Source of the DNA: Chachezhania antarctica
GTDB lineage: Bacteria > Pseudomonadota > Alphaproteobacteria > Rhodobacterales > Rhodobacteraceae
DNA: 64,000 nucleotides
Direction of reading: 5' to 3'
NCBI RefSeq assembly: GCF_003646465.1
Contig: NZ_QZEX01000001.1
Location: 124,001-188,000, forward strand
A program made the position numbers and the translations under genes. Below the pieces are notes generated by a model that was given only the letters and a program-made list of their open reading frames with translations, had not been told where the DNA came from and did not search any database. How positions within the stretch are numbered: position 1 is the first letter of the stretch; each line of letters opens with the position of its first letter. Of the stretch, positions 32,911 through 43,648 are shown piece after piece.

Positions 32911-35721
32911 ATGACGACGACATTCGGCAAGGGCTGCCATCTGCATCTGATCGACGGCTCGTCCTTCATTTTCCGGGCGTATCACGCGCTGCCGCCGCTG
33001 ACGCGCAAGTCCGATGGCGTGCCCATCGGCGCCGTCGCGGGCTTCTGCAACATGCTCTACCGCTATATCGAGGGAAACACCGGGTCGGACGCGCCCACCC
33101 ATGTCGCGGTGATCTTCGACAAGGGCAGCCACACGTTCCGCAACGATCTGTATGACCTCTACAAGGCCAACCGCGACGAGATGCCCGAGGACCTGCGCCC
33201 GCAGATCCCGCTGACCCGCCGCGCGACCGAGGCCTTCAACATCGCCTGCAAGGAACTGGAAGGCTACGAGGCCGACGACATCATCGGCACGCTCGCCTGC
33301 CAGGCCCGGGACGCCGGCGGCCGGGTGACGATCATTTCCTCGGACAAGGACCTGATGCAGCTGGTCGGCGACGGGGTCGAGATGCTGGATGCCATGAAGA
33401 ACCGCCTGATCGACGTGGACGGCGTGCACGAGAAATTCGGCGTGGCGCCCAACCGCGTGGTCGACGTGCAGGCACTGGCGGGCGATTCCGTCGACAACGT
33501 GCCGGGCGCGCCGGGCATCGGGATCAAGACGGCCGCGCTGCTGATCAACGAATACGGCGATCTGGATTCGCTGCTGGAGCGCGCGGAAGAGATCAAGCAA
33601 CCCAAGCGCCGGCAGACCCTGATCGACCATGCCGACCAGATCCGCCTGTCGCGCAAGTTGGTGCAGCTGGATTGCGAAACTCCACTGGATTTCACGCTGG
33701 ACGATCTGGAGGTGAAGGACCCCGACCCGGAGGTCCTGATGCCCTTCCTCGCGGAAATGGAATTCCGCACCCTGACCAAGCGCATCGCCGACCAGATCGG
33801 CGTCGACGCGCCCGAGATCAAGCAACCGGAGAAGGCCGACGATACGCCGGTTGCGCCCAACCCGGCGATCACGGCCCCTTTCGACGCCGCGAACTACGAA
33901 TGCGTCAAGGATCCGGGCGCGCTCGACACCTGGATCGCGAAGATCCGGGAACGCGGCTATGTCGCCATCGACACCGAAACCACCGGCCTGAACGAGATGA
34001 CAGCCGACCTGGTGGGCATCTCCCTGTCGGTCGAGCCGGGGTCGGCCTGCTACATTCCGCTGATCCACAAGAAGGGCGACGCGGACGATCTGTTCGGCTC
34101 TGACGCGCTGGAAGACGGCCAGATCCCGCTGGACGAAGCACTAGAGGCGCTGAAACCGGTGCTTGAGGACGCGTCCGTCCTGAAAATCGGGCAGAACATG
34201 AAGTACGACGCCAAGATCTTCGCCCGCTACGGCGTGGACGTGGCGCCCATCGACGACACGATGCTGATCTCCTACGCGCAGCACGCGGGCATCCACGGGC
34301 ACGGCATGGACACGCTGTCGGAACGGTATCTCGATCACACGCCGATCCCGATCAAGCCGTTGCTGGGGTCTGGCAAGTCGGCCCGGACCTTCGACCGCGT
34401 GCCGCTGTCGGACGCCACGCCCTATGCCGCCGAAGACGCCGACATCACGCTGCGCCTGTGGCAGGTCCTTAAGCCGGAGCTTCACCGCGAGAAGGTGACG
34501 ACCGTCTACGAAACGCTGGAACGCCCGCTGGTCCCGGTGCTGGCGAAGATGGAGATGGACGGCATCAAGGTCGACCGGCAGACCCTGTCGCGCATGTCGT
34601 CGGCCTTTGCCCAGAAGATGGCCGGGCTCGAGGCCGAAATCCATGAACTGGCAGGCGAGAAATTCAACGTCGGTTCGCCGTCACAGGTGGGCGAGGTGCT
34701 GTTCGACAAGATGGGCCTTGAAGGCGGCAAACGCGGCAAGAACGGCAAGTACTCCACGCCCGCCGATGTGCTGGAAGATCTGGCCACGCTCCACGACATG
34801 CCCGCCCGCATCCTTGACTGGCGGCAGCTTTCGAAGCTGAAATCGACCTATACCGACGCGCTGCAGGAACACATCAACCCCGACACGGGGCGCGTGCACA
34901 CGTCCTATTCCATCGCCGGCGCGTCTACGGGGCGGCTGGCCTCCACCGACCCGAACCTGCAGAATATCCCCGTCCGCAGCGAAGAGGGCCGCCGCATCCG
35001 CGAGGCCTTCGTCGCAGAAGACGGCAACGTGCTGCTGTCGCTCGATTATTCCCAGATCGAGCTGCGGATCCTCGCCCATATCGCAGATATCCCGGAACTG
35101 AAGCAGGCGTTCGCCGACGGGCTGGACATTCACGCGATGACCGCGTCCGAGATGTTCAACGTGCCGATGGAAGAGATGACGCCCGACATCCGCCGCCGCG
35201 CCAAGGCGATCAATTTCGGGGTGATCTACGGGATTTCCGGTTTCGGGCTGGCCCGCAACCTGCGGATTCCCCGGTCCGAAGCGCAGGGCTTCATCGACCG
35301 CTATTTCGAACGTTTCCCCGGCATCCGCGATTACATGGACGCGACCAAGGGCTTCGCGAAGGAACACGGCTACGTCCAGACCCTGTTCGGCCGACGTATC
35401 CATACGCCGGAAATCAACGCCCGCGGCCCCAAGGCGGGCTTTGCCCAGCGCGCCGCGATCAACGCGCCGATCCAGGGCACCGCGGCCGATATCATCCGCC
35501 GCGCCATGATCCGGATGCCCGCGGCCATCGCCCATCTGCCCGCGAGGATGCTGCTGCAGGTTCACGATGAACTGCTGTTCGAAGTGCCGGAAGGCTCGGT
35601 CGACCAGACCATCGACGTCGCGCGCAGCGTGATGGAGGAGGCCGCCGATCCGGCGGTGAGGCTGGATGTCCCGCTTGTCGTTGACGCGGGCCGCGGTGCC
35701 AACTGGGCTGAGGCGCACTAG
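32911..35721 (+). CDS. polA: DNA polymerase I
   Basis: 936 residues. 5'-3' nuclease domain (LIDGSSFIFRAYHALPPL, ELEGYEADDIIGTL), a 3'-5' exonuclease domain with the intact DEDD start YVAIDTETTGLNE, and the polymerase domain with motif A LLSLDYSQIELRILAHI, the O-helix RRAKAINFGVIYGISGFG and motif C QVHDELLFEV. All three activities therefore look intact. It fills gaps and removes RNA primers during replication and repair. ATG 32911 follows GAGGGCG. Stands alone. Confidence 0.96.
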   Translation: MTTTFGKGCHLHLIDGSSFIFRAYHALPPLTRKSDGVPIGAVAGFCNMLYRYIEGNTGSDAPTHVAVIFDKGSHTFRNDLYDLYKANRDEMPEDLRPQIPLTRRATEAFNIACKELEGYEADDIIGTLACQARDAGGRVTIISSDKDLMQLVGDGVEMLDAMKNRLIDVDGVHEKFGVAPNRVVDVQALAGDSVDNVPGAPGIGIKTAALLINEYGDLDSLLERAEEIKQPKRRQTLIDHADQIRLSRKLVQLDCETPLDFTLDDLEVKDPDPEVLMPFLAEMEFRTLTKRIADQIGVDAPEIKQPEKADDTPVAPNPAITAPFDAANYECVKDPGALDTWIAKIRERGYVAIDTETTGLNEMTADLVGISLSVEPGSACYIPLIHKKGDADDLFGSDALEDGQIPLDEALEALKPVLEDASVLKIGQNMKYDAKIFARYGVDVAPIDDTMLISYAQHAGIHGHGMDTLSERYLDHTPIPIKPLLGSGKSARTFDRVPLSDATPYAAEDADITLRLWQVLKPELHREKVTTVYETLERPLVPVLAKMEMDGIKVDRQTLSRMSSAFAQKMAGLEAEIHELAGEKFNVGSPSQVGEVLFDKMGLEGGKRGKNGKYSTPADVLEDLATLHDMPARILDWRQLSKLKSTYTDALQEHINPDTGRVHTSYSIAGASTGRLASTDPNLQNIPVRSEEGRRIREAFVAEDGNVLLSLDYSQIELRILAHIADIPELKQAFADGLDIHAMTASEMFNVPMEEMTPDIRRRAKAINFGVIYGISGFGLARNLRIPRSEAQGFIDRYFERFPGIRDYMDATKGFAKEHGYVQTLFGRRIHTPEINARGPKAGFAQRAAINAPIQGTAADIIRRAMIRMPAAIAHLPARMLLQVHDELLFEVPEGSVDQTIDVARSVMEEAADPAVRLDVPLVVDAGRGANWAEAH

Positions 35722-35741
35722 CGTCAGCCGACGGGATTTCT

Positions 35742-35804
35742 GGGGGCTCTGCCCCCGCGGCGCCATGGGCGCCGCTCCCCCGAGGTATTTGTGGACCAAA
35801 GAAG
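35742..35804 (+). repeat. Double-hairpin repeat element, copy B
   Basis: GGGGGC-TCT-GCCCCC (35742-35756) then GCGGCGCC-ATG-GGCGCCGC (35757-35775) and the tail TCCCCCGAGGTATTTGTGGA ending AAAGAAG. Same layout as the element at 31404-31469. It starts 20 bases after polA and probably helps terminate it. Confidence 0.65.
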
Positions 35805-35811
35805 CGTGGCG

Positions 35812-35838
35812 GCCCGCCGGTCTCCGTGACCGGCGGGC
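35812..35838. terminator. GC-rich hairpin between convergent polA and RTX gene
   Basis: A perfect ten-base stem GCCCGCCGGT / ACCGGCGGGC with loop CTCCGTG, seven bases before the RTX gene stop. No T run, but the stem is very stable. Confidence 0.5.
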
Positions 35839-35844
35839 ATGGCG

Positions 35845-37188
35845 TCAGATGATGACGTCGTACTGGTTTTCGTTCAGGTGGACGTCCAGCAGGCGGATCA
35901 TGCCCCCGGCGTAGTCGATCACCGTGTCGGCGCCATCGTGGAAGATATTCGTCTTGGTGTTCCCGCCCCTCAGATCCAGCAGGTCGTTCTTCAATTGGAA
36001 ATCGGTGATCTCGTCACTGCCCGTGTTGCCCTTGGTCTTGAACACGAACACGTCCTTGCCCTTGCCGCCGGTCAGGGTGTCATTGCCCTTGTCGCCATAG
36101 ATATGGTCGTTACCGCGGCCGCCGCCGATCCTGTCGGCGCCGTTCCCGCCGCGGAGCGTGTCGCTGCCCATGTCGCCGCGCATGACGTCGTTGCCGTTGC
36201 CGCCATCCATCCGGTCGTTGCCGCCGCCGCCCTGCAACTTATCCTTGCCGCCGCCGGCATACAGCTTGTCGCGGCCGCCGCCGCCGTCCAGCGTGTCACG
36301 GCCCTTGGCGCCCCGCAGCACGTCTGCCCCTTTGTCGCCGTCGAGCTTGTCGTTGCCACCACGGCCCAGGAGCACATCCTTGCCCTTGCCGCCGCTCAGC
36401 CAGTCTTGCCCTTTCCCGCCATCTAGGAAATCGGCGCCGCCGTGGCCGAACAGGCCATCAGAGCCTTTGAGGCCGCGGACAGTATCGTTTCCGCCCGCGG
36501 CATAGAGCTGATCGTTCCCGTTGGTGCCCGAAATCTGGTCGGCCCGGTTGCTGGCGGTGAACTCCTCGACGTTGACCATCTGCAGCGTGCGCGAGAAGAT
36601 CGCGCCATTCACGGCCTCGTTGAAGACGACCGTTCCGGCCGCCAGGTCCACGGTGACCCCGACGGGCATGTCGAGGAACGAAACCGAGTCATTGCCATCG
36701 CCGCCATCGAAACGGTCGACGATGTTGCGCGCCTGCCCCGGTGCCATGGAGGCCGTGTAGTAGTCGTCACCCCCGCCGGCGTGGATCGATTCGGCGCTGT
36801 AGAACCCGTCGAAGGATTCGTCATAGCCGGTGCCGTAGCCCGTCCAGTCGGCGCGGGCGAGGATGTGGTTGAGCGCATCCAGCGGGTGCGCGGTGTTTCC
36901 GACGTTGAAAAGATCGGCCAGCGGAACCTGCGGCATGCCGTCCATGATGTAGGAAAGCGACCCGGAATTCGGCCAGTAAATGTCGACATCGGTCACGACA
37001 CCGGCGGTGGTGGTCCCGTTCATCCCGAAGCCGAAGAACTGGGTGTAGGGATCGCGCATGGGGTTGTCGCCATAGTCGATCCGGGTGCTGGTCGAGGAAA
37101 TGACCCGGTCCGAGGTATCGGTCAGGACACCCGTCAACATGGTTTGAAGCGCGCCCCAGGAACTGGACGAGTATGAGAAAGTGGCCAT
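35845..37188 (-). CDS. RTX-type calcium-binding protein
   Basis: 447 residues. The C-terminal half (about residues 230-400) is a series of glycine-aspartate nonapeptides of the GGxGxDxLx kind (for example GGNDKLDGDKGADVLRGAKG), which bind calcium in a beta roll. The final 50 residues (VFKTKGNTGSDEITDFQLKN...) match the C-terminal secretion-signal region of type I exported proteins. The N-terminal 200 residues have no recognised enzyme motif; a matrixin/serralysin HExxH was looked for and not seen. No secretion genes are nearby. GGAG precedes the ATG. Confidence 0.85.
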   Translation of the reverse strand: MATFSYSSSSWGALQTMLTGVLTDTSDRVISSTSTRIDYGDNPMRDPYTQFFGFGMNGTTTAGVVTDVDIYWPNSGSLSYIMDGMPQVPLADLFNVGNTAHPLDALNHILARADWTGYGTGYDESFDGFYSAESIHAGGGDDYYTASMAPGQARNIVDRFDGGDGNDSVSFLDMPVGVTVDLAAGTVVFNEAVNGAIFSRTLQMVNVEEFTASNRADQISGTNGNDQLYAAGGNDTVRGLKGSDGLFGHGGADFLDGGKGQDWLSGGKGKDVLLGRGGNDKLDGDKGADVLRGAKGRDTLDGGGGRDKLYAGGGKDKLQGGGGNDRMDGGNGNDVMRGDMGSDTLRGGNGADRIGGGRGNDHIYGDKGNDTLTGGKGKDVFVFKTKGNTGSDEITDFQLKNDLLDLRGGNTKTNIFHDGADTVIDYAGGMIRLLDVHLNENQYDVII

Positions 37189-37386
37189 CTGAGGACTCCG
37201 GGAACGGCAATGGAAACGCGGGCACAGTCGCCGCCATTGGGCTGGCCGGTCAATGCCTCAGCCGTCCGTTAACAGGACAAGTTGCCAAGAAAACAACGTC
37301 TTGCTGCACTTCAGGTTGTACAGATCAGGTGTTGCGCGACGTATCCGGTAATTTACCCTGCGGAAAGAAGAACGCGGCCGCGAATG

Positions 37387-38151
37387 TCAGAGATATGCCG
37401 CCATCCAGCCCAGGCTGTCTTCGGTCCGATCCGTGGTCGGCGTGTATTCCGCGCTGATCCAGCCATCATAGCCCGACGTCTCGATCGCCCGGAAGAGCGC
37501 CGGGAAATCGGTGTCGCCCTGTCCGGGTTCCGACCTGTCGGGCGCGGCGCCGAGCTGGACATGGGTGGCACGGCTCCCGAAACGCTCCCATGCCGCCAGC
37601 GCGTCGCCGTGGATCATGGCCGAATGGTAGCTGTCGTATTGCAGCCCGAGATTGGGCCGGTTCACGGCGTCCAGAACGGCGAGCGCCAGATCGTAGTCGT
37701 TCAGCACGTATCCCGGCTGGGCCTCGGGGTTCAGCGGTTCGATGGTGAAGCCCTGCCCTGGCGCGGCATCGCACAGCAGCGTCAGGTTATCGACGAAGCG
37801 CGCCACGGTGTCGGGATCGTCGCTGTAGCCGGCCATCACGTGGATCAGCCCGGGCCGGAAGCCCGAGGCATAGGACAGCACGCCTTCCATCTGCGCGCGG
37901 AACACGGCGTCCTGCCCCGGTTCCGCGGGGAAGCCCCTGGGCTTGCCCTCAGGCACCGGCGGGGGCGCGTTCATCAGGACGGGTGTCAGGCCCGCGGCCC
38001 CGGCCAGCGCGGCCACCTCGGCAGCGGGGCGGTCATAAGGGAACAGGATCTCGACGCCCGTGAACCCCGCAGAGGCGGCCGCGGCGAAGCGATCCTCGAA
38101 CGGTCGTTCAAGAAACAGATGCGAAATGTTCGCGGCAAACTTCAGCGGAAT
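37387..38151 (-). CDS. hyi: Hydroxypyruvate isomerase family protein with apparent ATT start
   Basis: 254 residues when started at ATT 38151. The TIM-barrel sugar-isomerase pattern is clear: KFAANISHLFLERPFEDRF at the N-terminus, FTGVEILFPYD, then LTIEPLNPEAQPGYVLNDYD, LGLQYDSYHSAMIHGD and C-terminal WISAEYTPT. Hyi interconverts hydroxypyruvate and tartronate semialdehyde. No ATG, GTG or TTG is in frame upstream of residue 46, yet the N-terminus is conserved; AAGGGG lies nine bases before the ATT. A start at the GTG at 38016 would delete the first strand and helix. CTG two codons later is the other option. Confidence 0.8.
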   Translation of the reverse strand: MPLKFAANISHLFLERPFEDRFAAAASAGFTGVEILFPYDRPAAEVAALAGAAGLTPVLMNAPPPVPEGKPRGFPAEPGQDAVFRAQMEGVLSYASGFRPGLIHVMAGYSDDPDTVARFVDNLTLLCDAAPGQGFTIEPLNPEAQPGYVLNDYDLALAVLDAVNRPNLGLQYDSYHSAMIHGDALAAWERFGSRATHVQLGAAPDRSEPGQGDTDFPALFRAIETSGYDGWISAEYTPTTDRTEDSLGWMAAYL

Positions 38152-38242
38152 GACACCAAACCCCTTACGAAACGTCGAAAACCGATCTCAGTCCTTCTAT
38201 CAAAGGTCAGGCTGCCAGACCACCCGGTCGCGGCAACCGAAG

Positions 38243-38263
38243 GGTGCGTGGTTCCCACGCACC
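38243..38263. repeat. GGTGCGTGG palindrome, copy 2
   Basis: Perfect nine-base stem GGTGCGTGG / CCACGCACC with loop TTC. It lies between the DUF1285 gene stop and hyi. The same hairpin occurs at 58703-58723, and a weaker one at 11872-11889. Confidence 0.75.
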
Positions 38264-38271
38264 GCCCGCGA

Positions 38272-38892
38272 TCACAGACCGTCCAGTTCCTTCGACGGAA
38301 TGATCGGAAAGAACTCTCCGCCCGACCAGACGCCGAACCATCCGTCATGGTCCTGGCCCAGGTCCACCAGCCGATAAAAGCTCTTTCGGTCGATCAGCGC
38401 CTCCAGCCCTGCGCGGACGTGGACATAGGGCGACGGCTCGCCCGTTTCACTGTGGCGTTCGACACGAATGCCGTTCTCCGGGCCCGCCACAGTCTGGTCT
38501 TCCACCTGAGTCGTGAAAGTCAGCACCTGGTCGCGCCCTTCGCCCGAAACCTGGAAATCAACCGCGACGAAAGGCGCGTCATCGACGGTAATGCCCACTT
38601 TTTCGACAGGGGTCACAAGATAGTGTTTGCCGTCTTCCAGCTTCAGAATCGACGAAAACAGCTTCACCAGCTCCTTCCGGCCGATGGGCGTGCCCAGGTA
38701 GAACCACGTCCCGTCGCGGGCGATCCGCATGTCCAGATCGCCGCAAAACGGGGGATTCCAAAGGTGTACCGGCGGCAGGCCGCGTTTCTTGCCCCTTTTT
38801 TCGCCATCGGTGTTTTCGGCCGACCGGATCGCTTCTGCGATCCCCTCCGCCGAAGGTGTCACGGTTTTTTGTGCAGTCATTGCTTTTGCCAT
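38272..38892 (-). CDS. DUF1285 domain-containing protein
   Basis: 206 residues from ATG 38892 (AGGAAG just upstream). The core motif set WNPPFCGDLDMRIARDGTWFYLGTPIGR, LVKLFSSIL, LVTPVEKVGI and FFPIIPSKELD matches DUF1285, a small soluble family of unknown function found widely in proteobacteria. An ATG at 38880 is an alternative start. It is divergent from the moxR operon with an 80-base gap, and in roseobacters this gene commonly flanks moxR, hinting at a common theme. Confidence 0.85.
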   Translation of the reverse strand: MAKAMTAQKTVTPSAEGIAEAIRSAENTDGEKRGKKRGLPPVHLWNPPFCGDLDMRIARDGTWFYLGTPIGRKELVKLFSSILKLEDGKHYLVTPVEKVGITVDDAPFVAVDFQVSGEGRDQVLTFTTQVEDQTVAGPENGIRVERHSETGEPSPYVHVRAGLEALIDRKSFYRLVDLGQDHDGWFGVWSGGEFFPIIPSKELDGL

Positions 38893-38972
38893 TTCTTCCT
38901 GTCGAGATAATCTTAGGTTCAACAGGGTAACTCCCGGCCTAACGAAACGCTCCCCGTCCCGAAAGGAAGTCC

Positions 38973-39976
<1,004 letters not shown>

Positions 39977-39980
<4 letters not shown>

Positions 39981-40849
39981 CGTCAGCCAGCACCCTACGA
40001 CATAAGGCCGAAGCCGAGGCCGGACGCCTTCCCCCGCTTCTGGCCCGCGCCGACCACTTGGCCGGGACCGTCCTTCTGGGCGATCACGGCCGAAGGCGCG
40101 CCGGGCTGGGCGACGATTTCTGGCAATACCGCCCGGTGCAGCAGGGCGACAGCCGCCGCCTGATCGACCACCGCCGGTCTGCCCGTGGCGACCAGCAGTT
40201 CGTCCGCGAACGGGAATGGCAGATCGCGCAATCGGTGATGCTCTGGGTCGACCGGGGCGCGTCGATGCGCTTTGCCTCGGATGACAGCCTGCCGACCAAG
40301 GCCGACCGTGCCCGGCTTCTTGGCCTCGCCTCGGCCGTGCTGCTGGTGCGTGGCGGCGAACGGGTGGGCCTGACCGGCACCAACCTGCCGCCGCGCCGGG
40401 GCCGCAACCAGATCCTGCGACTGGCAGAGATGTTCTCGGAAGACGCCGAAGACGATTACGCCCCGCCCGAACATCGCGCCATGATCCCCCATGCAAGGGC
40501 GCTGTTCATCTCGGATTTCCTCGGTCCGATGGAGGAGGTCGAAGTGGCGCTTACCAAGGCCGCCGACCGCGGCGTGCGGGGCGTACTGCTGCAGATCCTT
40601 GACCCCAGCGAAGAGGAATTCCCCTTCCGAGGACGCACGATCTTCGAAAGCGTCGGCGGGTCGATCCATCACGAGACCCTGAAGGCGGGAGAGCTGCGGC
40701 AACGCTATCTCGACCGTCTCGCCGCCCGCCGCGACTGGATGGAGCGTCTGACCCGCACCACCGGCTGGCAGATGGGGCTGCACCTGACCAACAACAGCGC
40801 GCAATCGGCCCTTCTGTGGCTGTGGACCGCGCTGAACCGGGGGGCATGA
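39977..40849 (+). CDS. DUF58 domain-containing protein
   Basis: 290 residues. The DUF58 signature DSRRLIDHRRSARGDQQFVR and the following VMLWVDRGASMRF (VWA-like metal site start) are clear. DUF58 proteins partner with MoxR and often act in stress or capsule-related functions. It overlaps moxR upstream and the BatA-like gene downstream by four bases each, so the three genes are translationally coupled. Confidence 0.88.
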
Positions 40850-43629
40850 TGTTCACCATCCTGGGCATAGGTTTTACCGCGCCGTGGCTGCTGCTGGGGC
40901 TGGCCGCGCTGCCGGTCCTGTGGCTGCTGCTGCGCGCCGTGCCGCCCGCGCCGATCCGGCGGATGTTCCCGGGCGTCACGCTGCTTCTGGGCCTGAAGGA
41001 CGACGAACAGGTCACCGACCGCACGCCGTGGTGGCTGCTGCTGATGCGCATGATCGCCGTCGCGGCCGTGATCCTTGGCCTGGCCGGCCCGGTCCTGAAC
41101 CCGAAAACGGAAACCGCGGGCTCCGGCCCCGTACTCTTCCTGCTGGATGCCAGCTGGGCGGGCGCCAGCGCCTGGGCGCGGACGTCCGATCTACTGGAAC
41201 AGCAGCTTGCCGAAGCCGGCCGCGCCGGGCGACCCGTCGCGATGATGCGCCTGACCCAGCCGGAAGAACCTCAGTTCCAGAACGCCACCGCATGGCGGAC
41301 CCGCATCGCGGGGCTTCTACCCGAACCGTGGCAGCCGTCGCCGGATCAGATCGCCATGGCCTCGAGCGCGCTCGATGGCATTCCTGCCGGGACGGAGATC
41401 CGCTGGATCTCCGACGGGGTCGATTACGAAGGCCGTGACGAATTGATCGCCGCCGCACGCAGCGCCGGCGATCTTCGCGTCCTGCAATCCACGCGCGAGG
41501 CCCTGGCGCTGCGCCCCGCCACCTTCGAAGACGGCGTCATCCGCCTGACCATTATCCGCGCCACCGCCGGCCCGTCACGGGAAGTGACCGTACTGGCCCA
41601 GGGCCGCGATCCGGCAGGCACGGAGCGCCTGCTGGCCTCGGCCACCGCCGATTTCGCGGCGGGGGAGACCGAGGCCAGCGTCGACCTGTCGCTGCCGTCC
41701 GAACTCCGCGCCCGGATCACGCGGTTCGAACTGCAGGGCCAGCGGTCGGCCGGGGCCGTCAGCCTTGGCGATGACGGCCTGCGCCGCCGCGAAGTTGCCC
41801 TGATCGCCGGGCGCGAGGGGCATGAGGGGCTCGAACTGCTGGCGCCGCTCCATTACCTTGAACAGGCGCTGGAACCGACAGCCGATATCCTGAACGGCGC
41901 GCTGCTGGACGTGCTGCCCGCCAACCCGGATGCCATCGTGCTGGCCGATGTCGCGACGCTGTCGGCGGCCGAGGAAGACGCGCTGACCGAATGGGTCGAC
42001 GATGGCGGCCTGCTCTTGCGCTTCGCCGGGCCACGCCTGGCGGCCAGCGACGTGAGCCGGTCCGACGAACACCCGCTAATGCCCGTGCGCCTGCGCGCCG
42101 GGGGCCGCAGCGTCGGCGGCGCGATGAGCTGGGGCTCGCCCAAGGAACTGGCCCCCTTCAAGGAGGATTCGCCCTTCTTCGGTCTGACCATCCCGGAGGA
42201 TGTCACCGTCACGTCACAGGTCATGGCCCAGCCCGACCCGACGCTCGCCGACCGCGTGATCGCCTCGCTTTCCGACGGCACACCGCTTGTCACCCGCAAG
42301 GCCTTGGGGGGCGGCCAGGTCGTGCTGATCCACGTCACCGCCAATGCCGAATGGTCCTCGCTGCCGCTGTCGGGCCTGTTTGTCGAGATGCTGGAGCGCC
42401 TCGCCGTTTCCTCCGCCACCGGCTCGCCCGATGCCGCCGATCTGGAGGGCACGGTCTGGACGCCTGTACGTGTGCTGGACGGGTTCGGCCTGCTGGAAGA
42501 TGCGACCACGCTGCCCGGCGTCGAGGGGCCTGAACTGGTCTCGGCCCAGCTTGGCCCTGACATGCGCCCCGGTCTCTACCAGAACGAAGACCGCCGTCTT
42601 GCCCGCAACGTGCTGCGCCCGGATGAAACCCTGCAACCCGCGACATGGCCCGCCGACGTGCCGGTCGAAGGCCTGGGTTTCGAACGCGAACGCCCGCTGG
42701 GCGGCTGGCTTCTGGGCCTCGCCCTCCTGCTTCTGGCGGCCGACGTGATCGCCACGCTGGCGCTTTCGGGCCGGCTCACGGCATCTCGCGCGCGATCCGG
42801 CGGGGCCGCGGCCCTGCTGGCGCTGTGCTTGCTGACCGCCGCCGATCCCGCGCAGGCGCAGGAGGCAGAGACCGACGATCTCGCCATCCTCGCCACCGAC
42901 GAACTGGTATTGGGGCATGTCCTGACCGGCGATCCGGAAGTCGACGACATCGCCCAGGCAGGGCTGCGCGGCCTGTCGGACACGCTGTATTTCCGCACCT
43001 CGGTCGAACCGGCAACGCCCCATGGCGTGGATCTGGAAACCGACGAACTGGCCTTCTACCCGCTGCTCTACTGGCCGATCACGCCGGACCAGCCGCTGCC
43101 GTCGGACGAGGCCTATGCCAAGCTGAACACTTACCTGCGGTCGGGCGGCATGATCGTGTTCGACACCCGCGACGCGCATATCGCGAATTTCGGCACCTCC
43201 AGCCCCAATGGCCGGAAGCTGCAGCAACTGGCCGCCCCGCTCGACATCCCGCCGCTGGAGCCTGTGCCGGACGACCATGTCCTGACCCGCACCTTCTACC
43301 TGCTGCAGGATTACCCGGGCCGCCATAACGGCCGGTCGATCTGGGTCGAATCTGCGCCCGCCGATGCCGAAAGCGTCGAAGGCATGCCGTTCCGCAACCT
43401 GAACGACGGGGTGACCCCGGTGATCTTCGGCGGCAACGACTGGGCCGCCGCCTGGGCCACCGATGCCGAAGGCCGCCCGCTGCTGCCCGTGGGCCGCGGC
43501 TTTGCCGGCGAACGCCAGCGCGAACTGGCCCATCGCTTCGGCGTCAACCTCGTGATGTACGTGCTGACCGGCAACTACAAATCCGACCAGGTCCACGTCC
43601 CCGCCCTTCTCGATCGTCTGGGCCAGTGA
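40846..43629 (+). CDS. BatA N-terminal and DUF4159 membrane protein
   Basis: 927 residues. The N-terminus is the BatA-type membrane module (FTAPWLLLGLAALPVLWLLLRAVPP ... RRMFPGVTLLLGLKD), followed by two membrane segments and a long extracytoplasmic part with a GATase-like fold, further membrane helices around residues 630 and 655, and a C-terminal DUF4159 domain (LVLGHVLTGDPEVDDIAQ ... FYPLLYWPI ... GRNIVFDTRDAHIAN-like and GVNLVMYVLTGNYKSDQVH). Role unknown; this architecture is standard next to moxR-DUF58 in alphaproteobacteria. An internal ATG at 40849 is an alternative start. Confidence 0.85.
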   Translation: MMFTILGIGFTAPWLLLGLAALPVLWLLLRAVPPAPIRRMFPGVTLLLGLKDDEQVTDRTPWWLLLMRMIAVAAVILGLAGPVLNPKTETAGSGPVLFLLDASWAGASAWARTSDLLEQQLAEAGRAGRPVAMMRLTQPEEPQFQNATAWRTRIAGLLPEPWQPSPDQIAMASSALDGIPAGTEIRWISDGVDYEGRDELIAAARSAGDLRVLQSTREALALRPATFEDGVIRLTIIRATAGPSREVTVLAQGRDPAGTERLLASATADFAAGETEASVDLSLPSELRARITRFELQGQRSAGAVSLGDDGLRRREVALIAGREGHEGLELLAPLHYLEQALEPTADILNGALLDVLPANPDAIVLADVATLSAAEEDALTEWVDDGGLLLRFAGPRLAASDVSRSDEHPLMPVRLRAGGRSVGGAMSWGSPKELAPFKEDSPFFGLTIPEDVTVTSQVMAQPDPTLADRVIASLSDGTPLVTRKALGGGQVVLIHVTANAEWSSLPLSGLFVEMLERLAVSSATGSPDAADLEGTVWTPVRVLDGFGLLEDATTLPGVEGPELVSAQLGPDMRPGLYQNEDRRLARNVLRPDETLQPATWPADVPVEGLGFERERPLGGWLLGLALLLLAADVIATLALSGRLTASRARSGGAAALLALCLLTAADPAQAQEAETDDLAILATDELVLGHVLTGDPEVDDIAQAGLRGLSDTLYFRTSVEPATPHGVDLETDELAFYPLLYWPITPDQPLPSDEAYAKLNTYLRSGGMIVFDTRDAHIANFGTSSPNGRKLQQLAAPLDIPPLEPVPDDHVLTRTFYLLQDYPGRHNGRSIWVESAPADAESVEGMPFRNLNDGVTPVIFGGNDWAAAWATDAEGRPLLPVGRGFAGERQRELAHRFGVNLVMYVLTGNYKSDQVHVPALLDRLGQ

Positions 43630-43648
43630 TGCCCCAACCGGAGCTTCC

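Noticed and set aside
35845-37188. HExxH zinc-protease motif in the RTX protein (serralysin)
   Set aside because: No HExxH-type motif in the N-terminal half; the protein is best described as RTX calcium-binding only.
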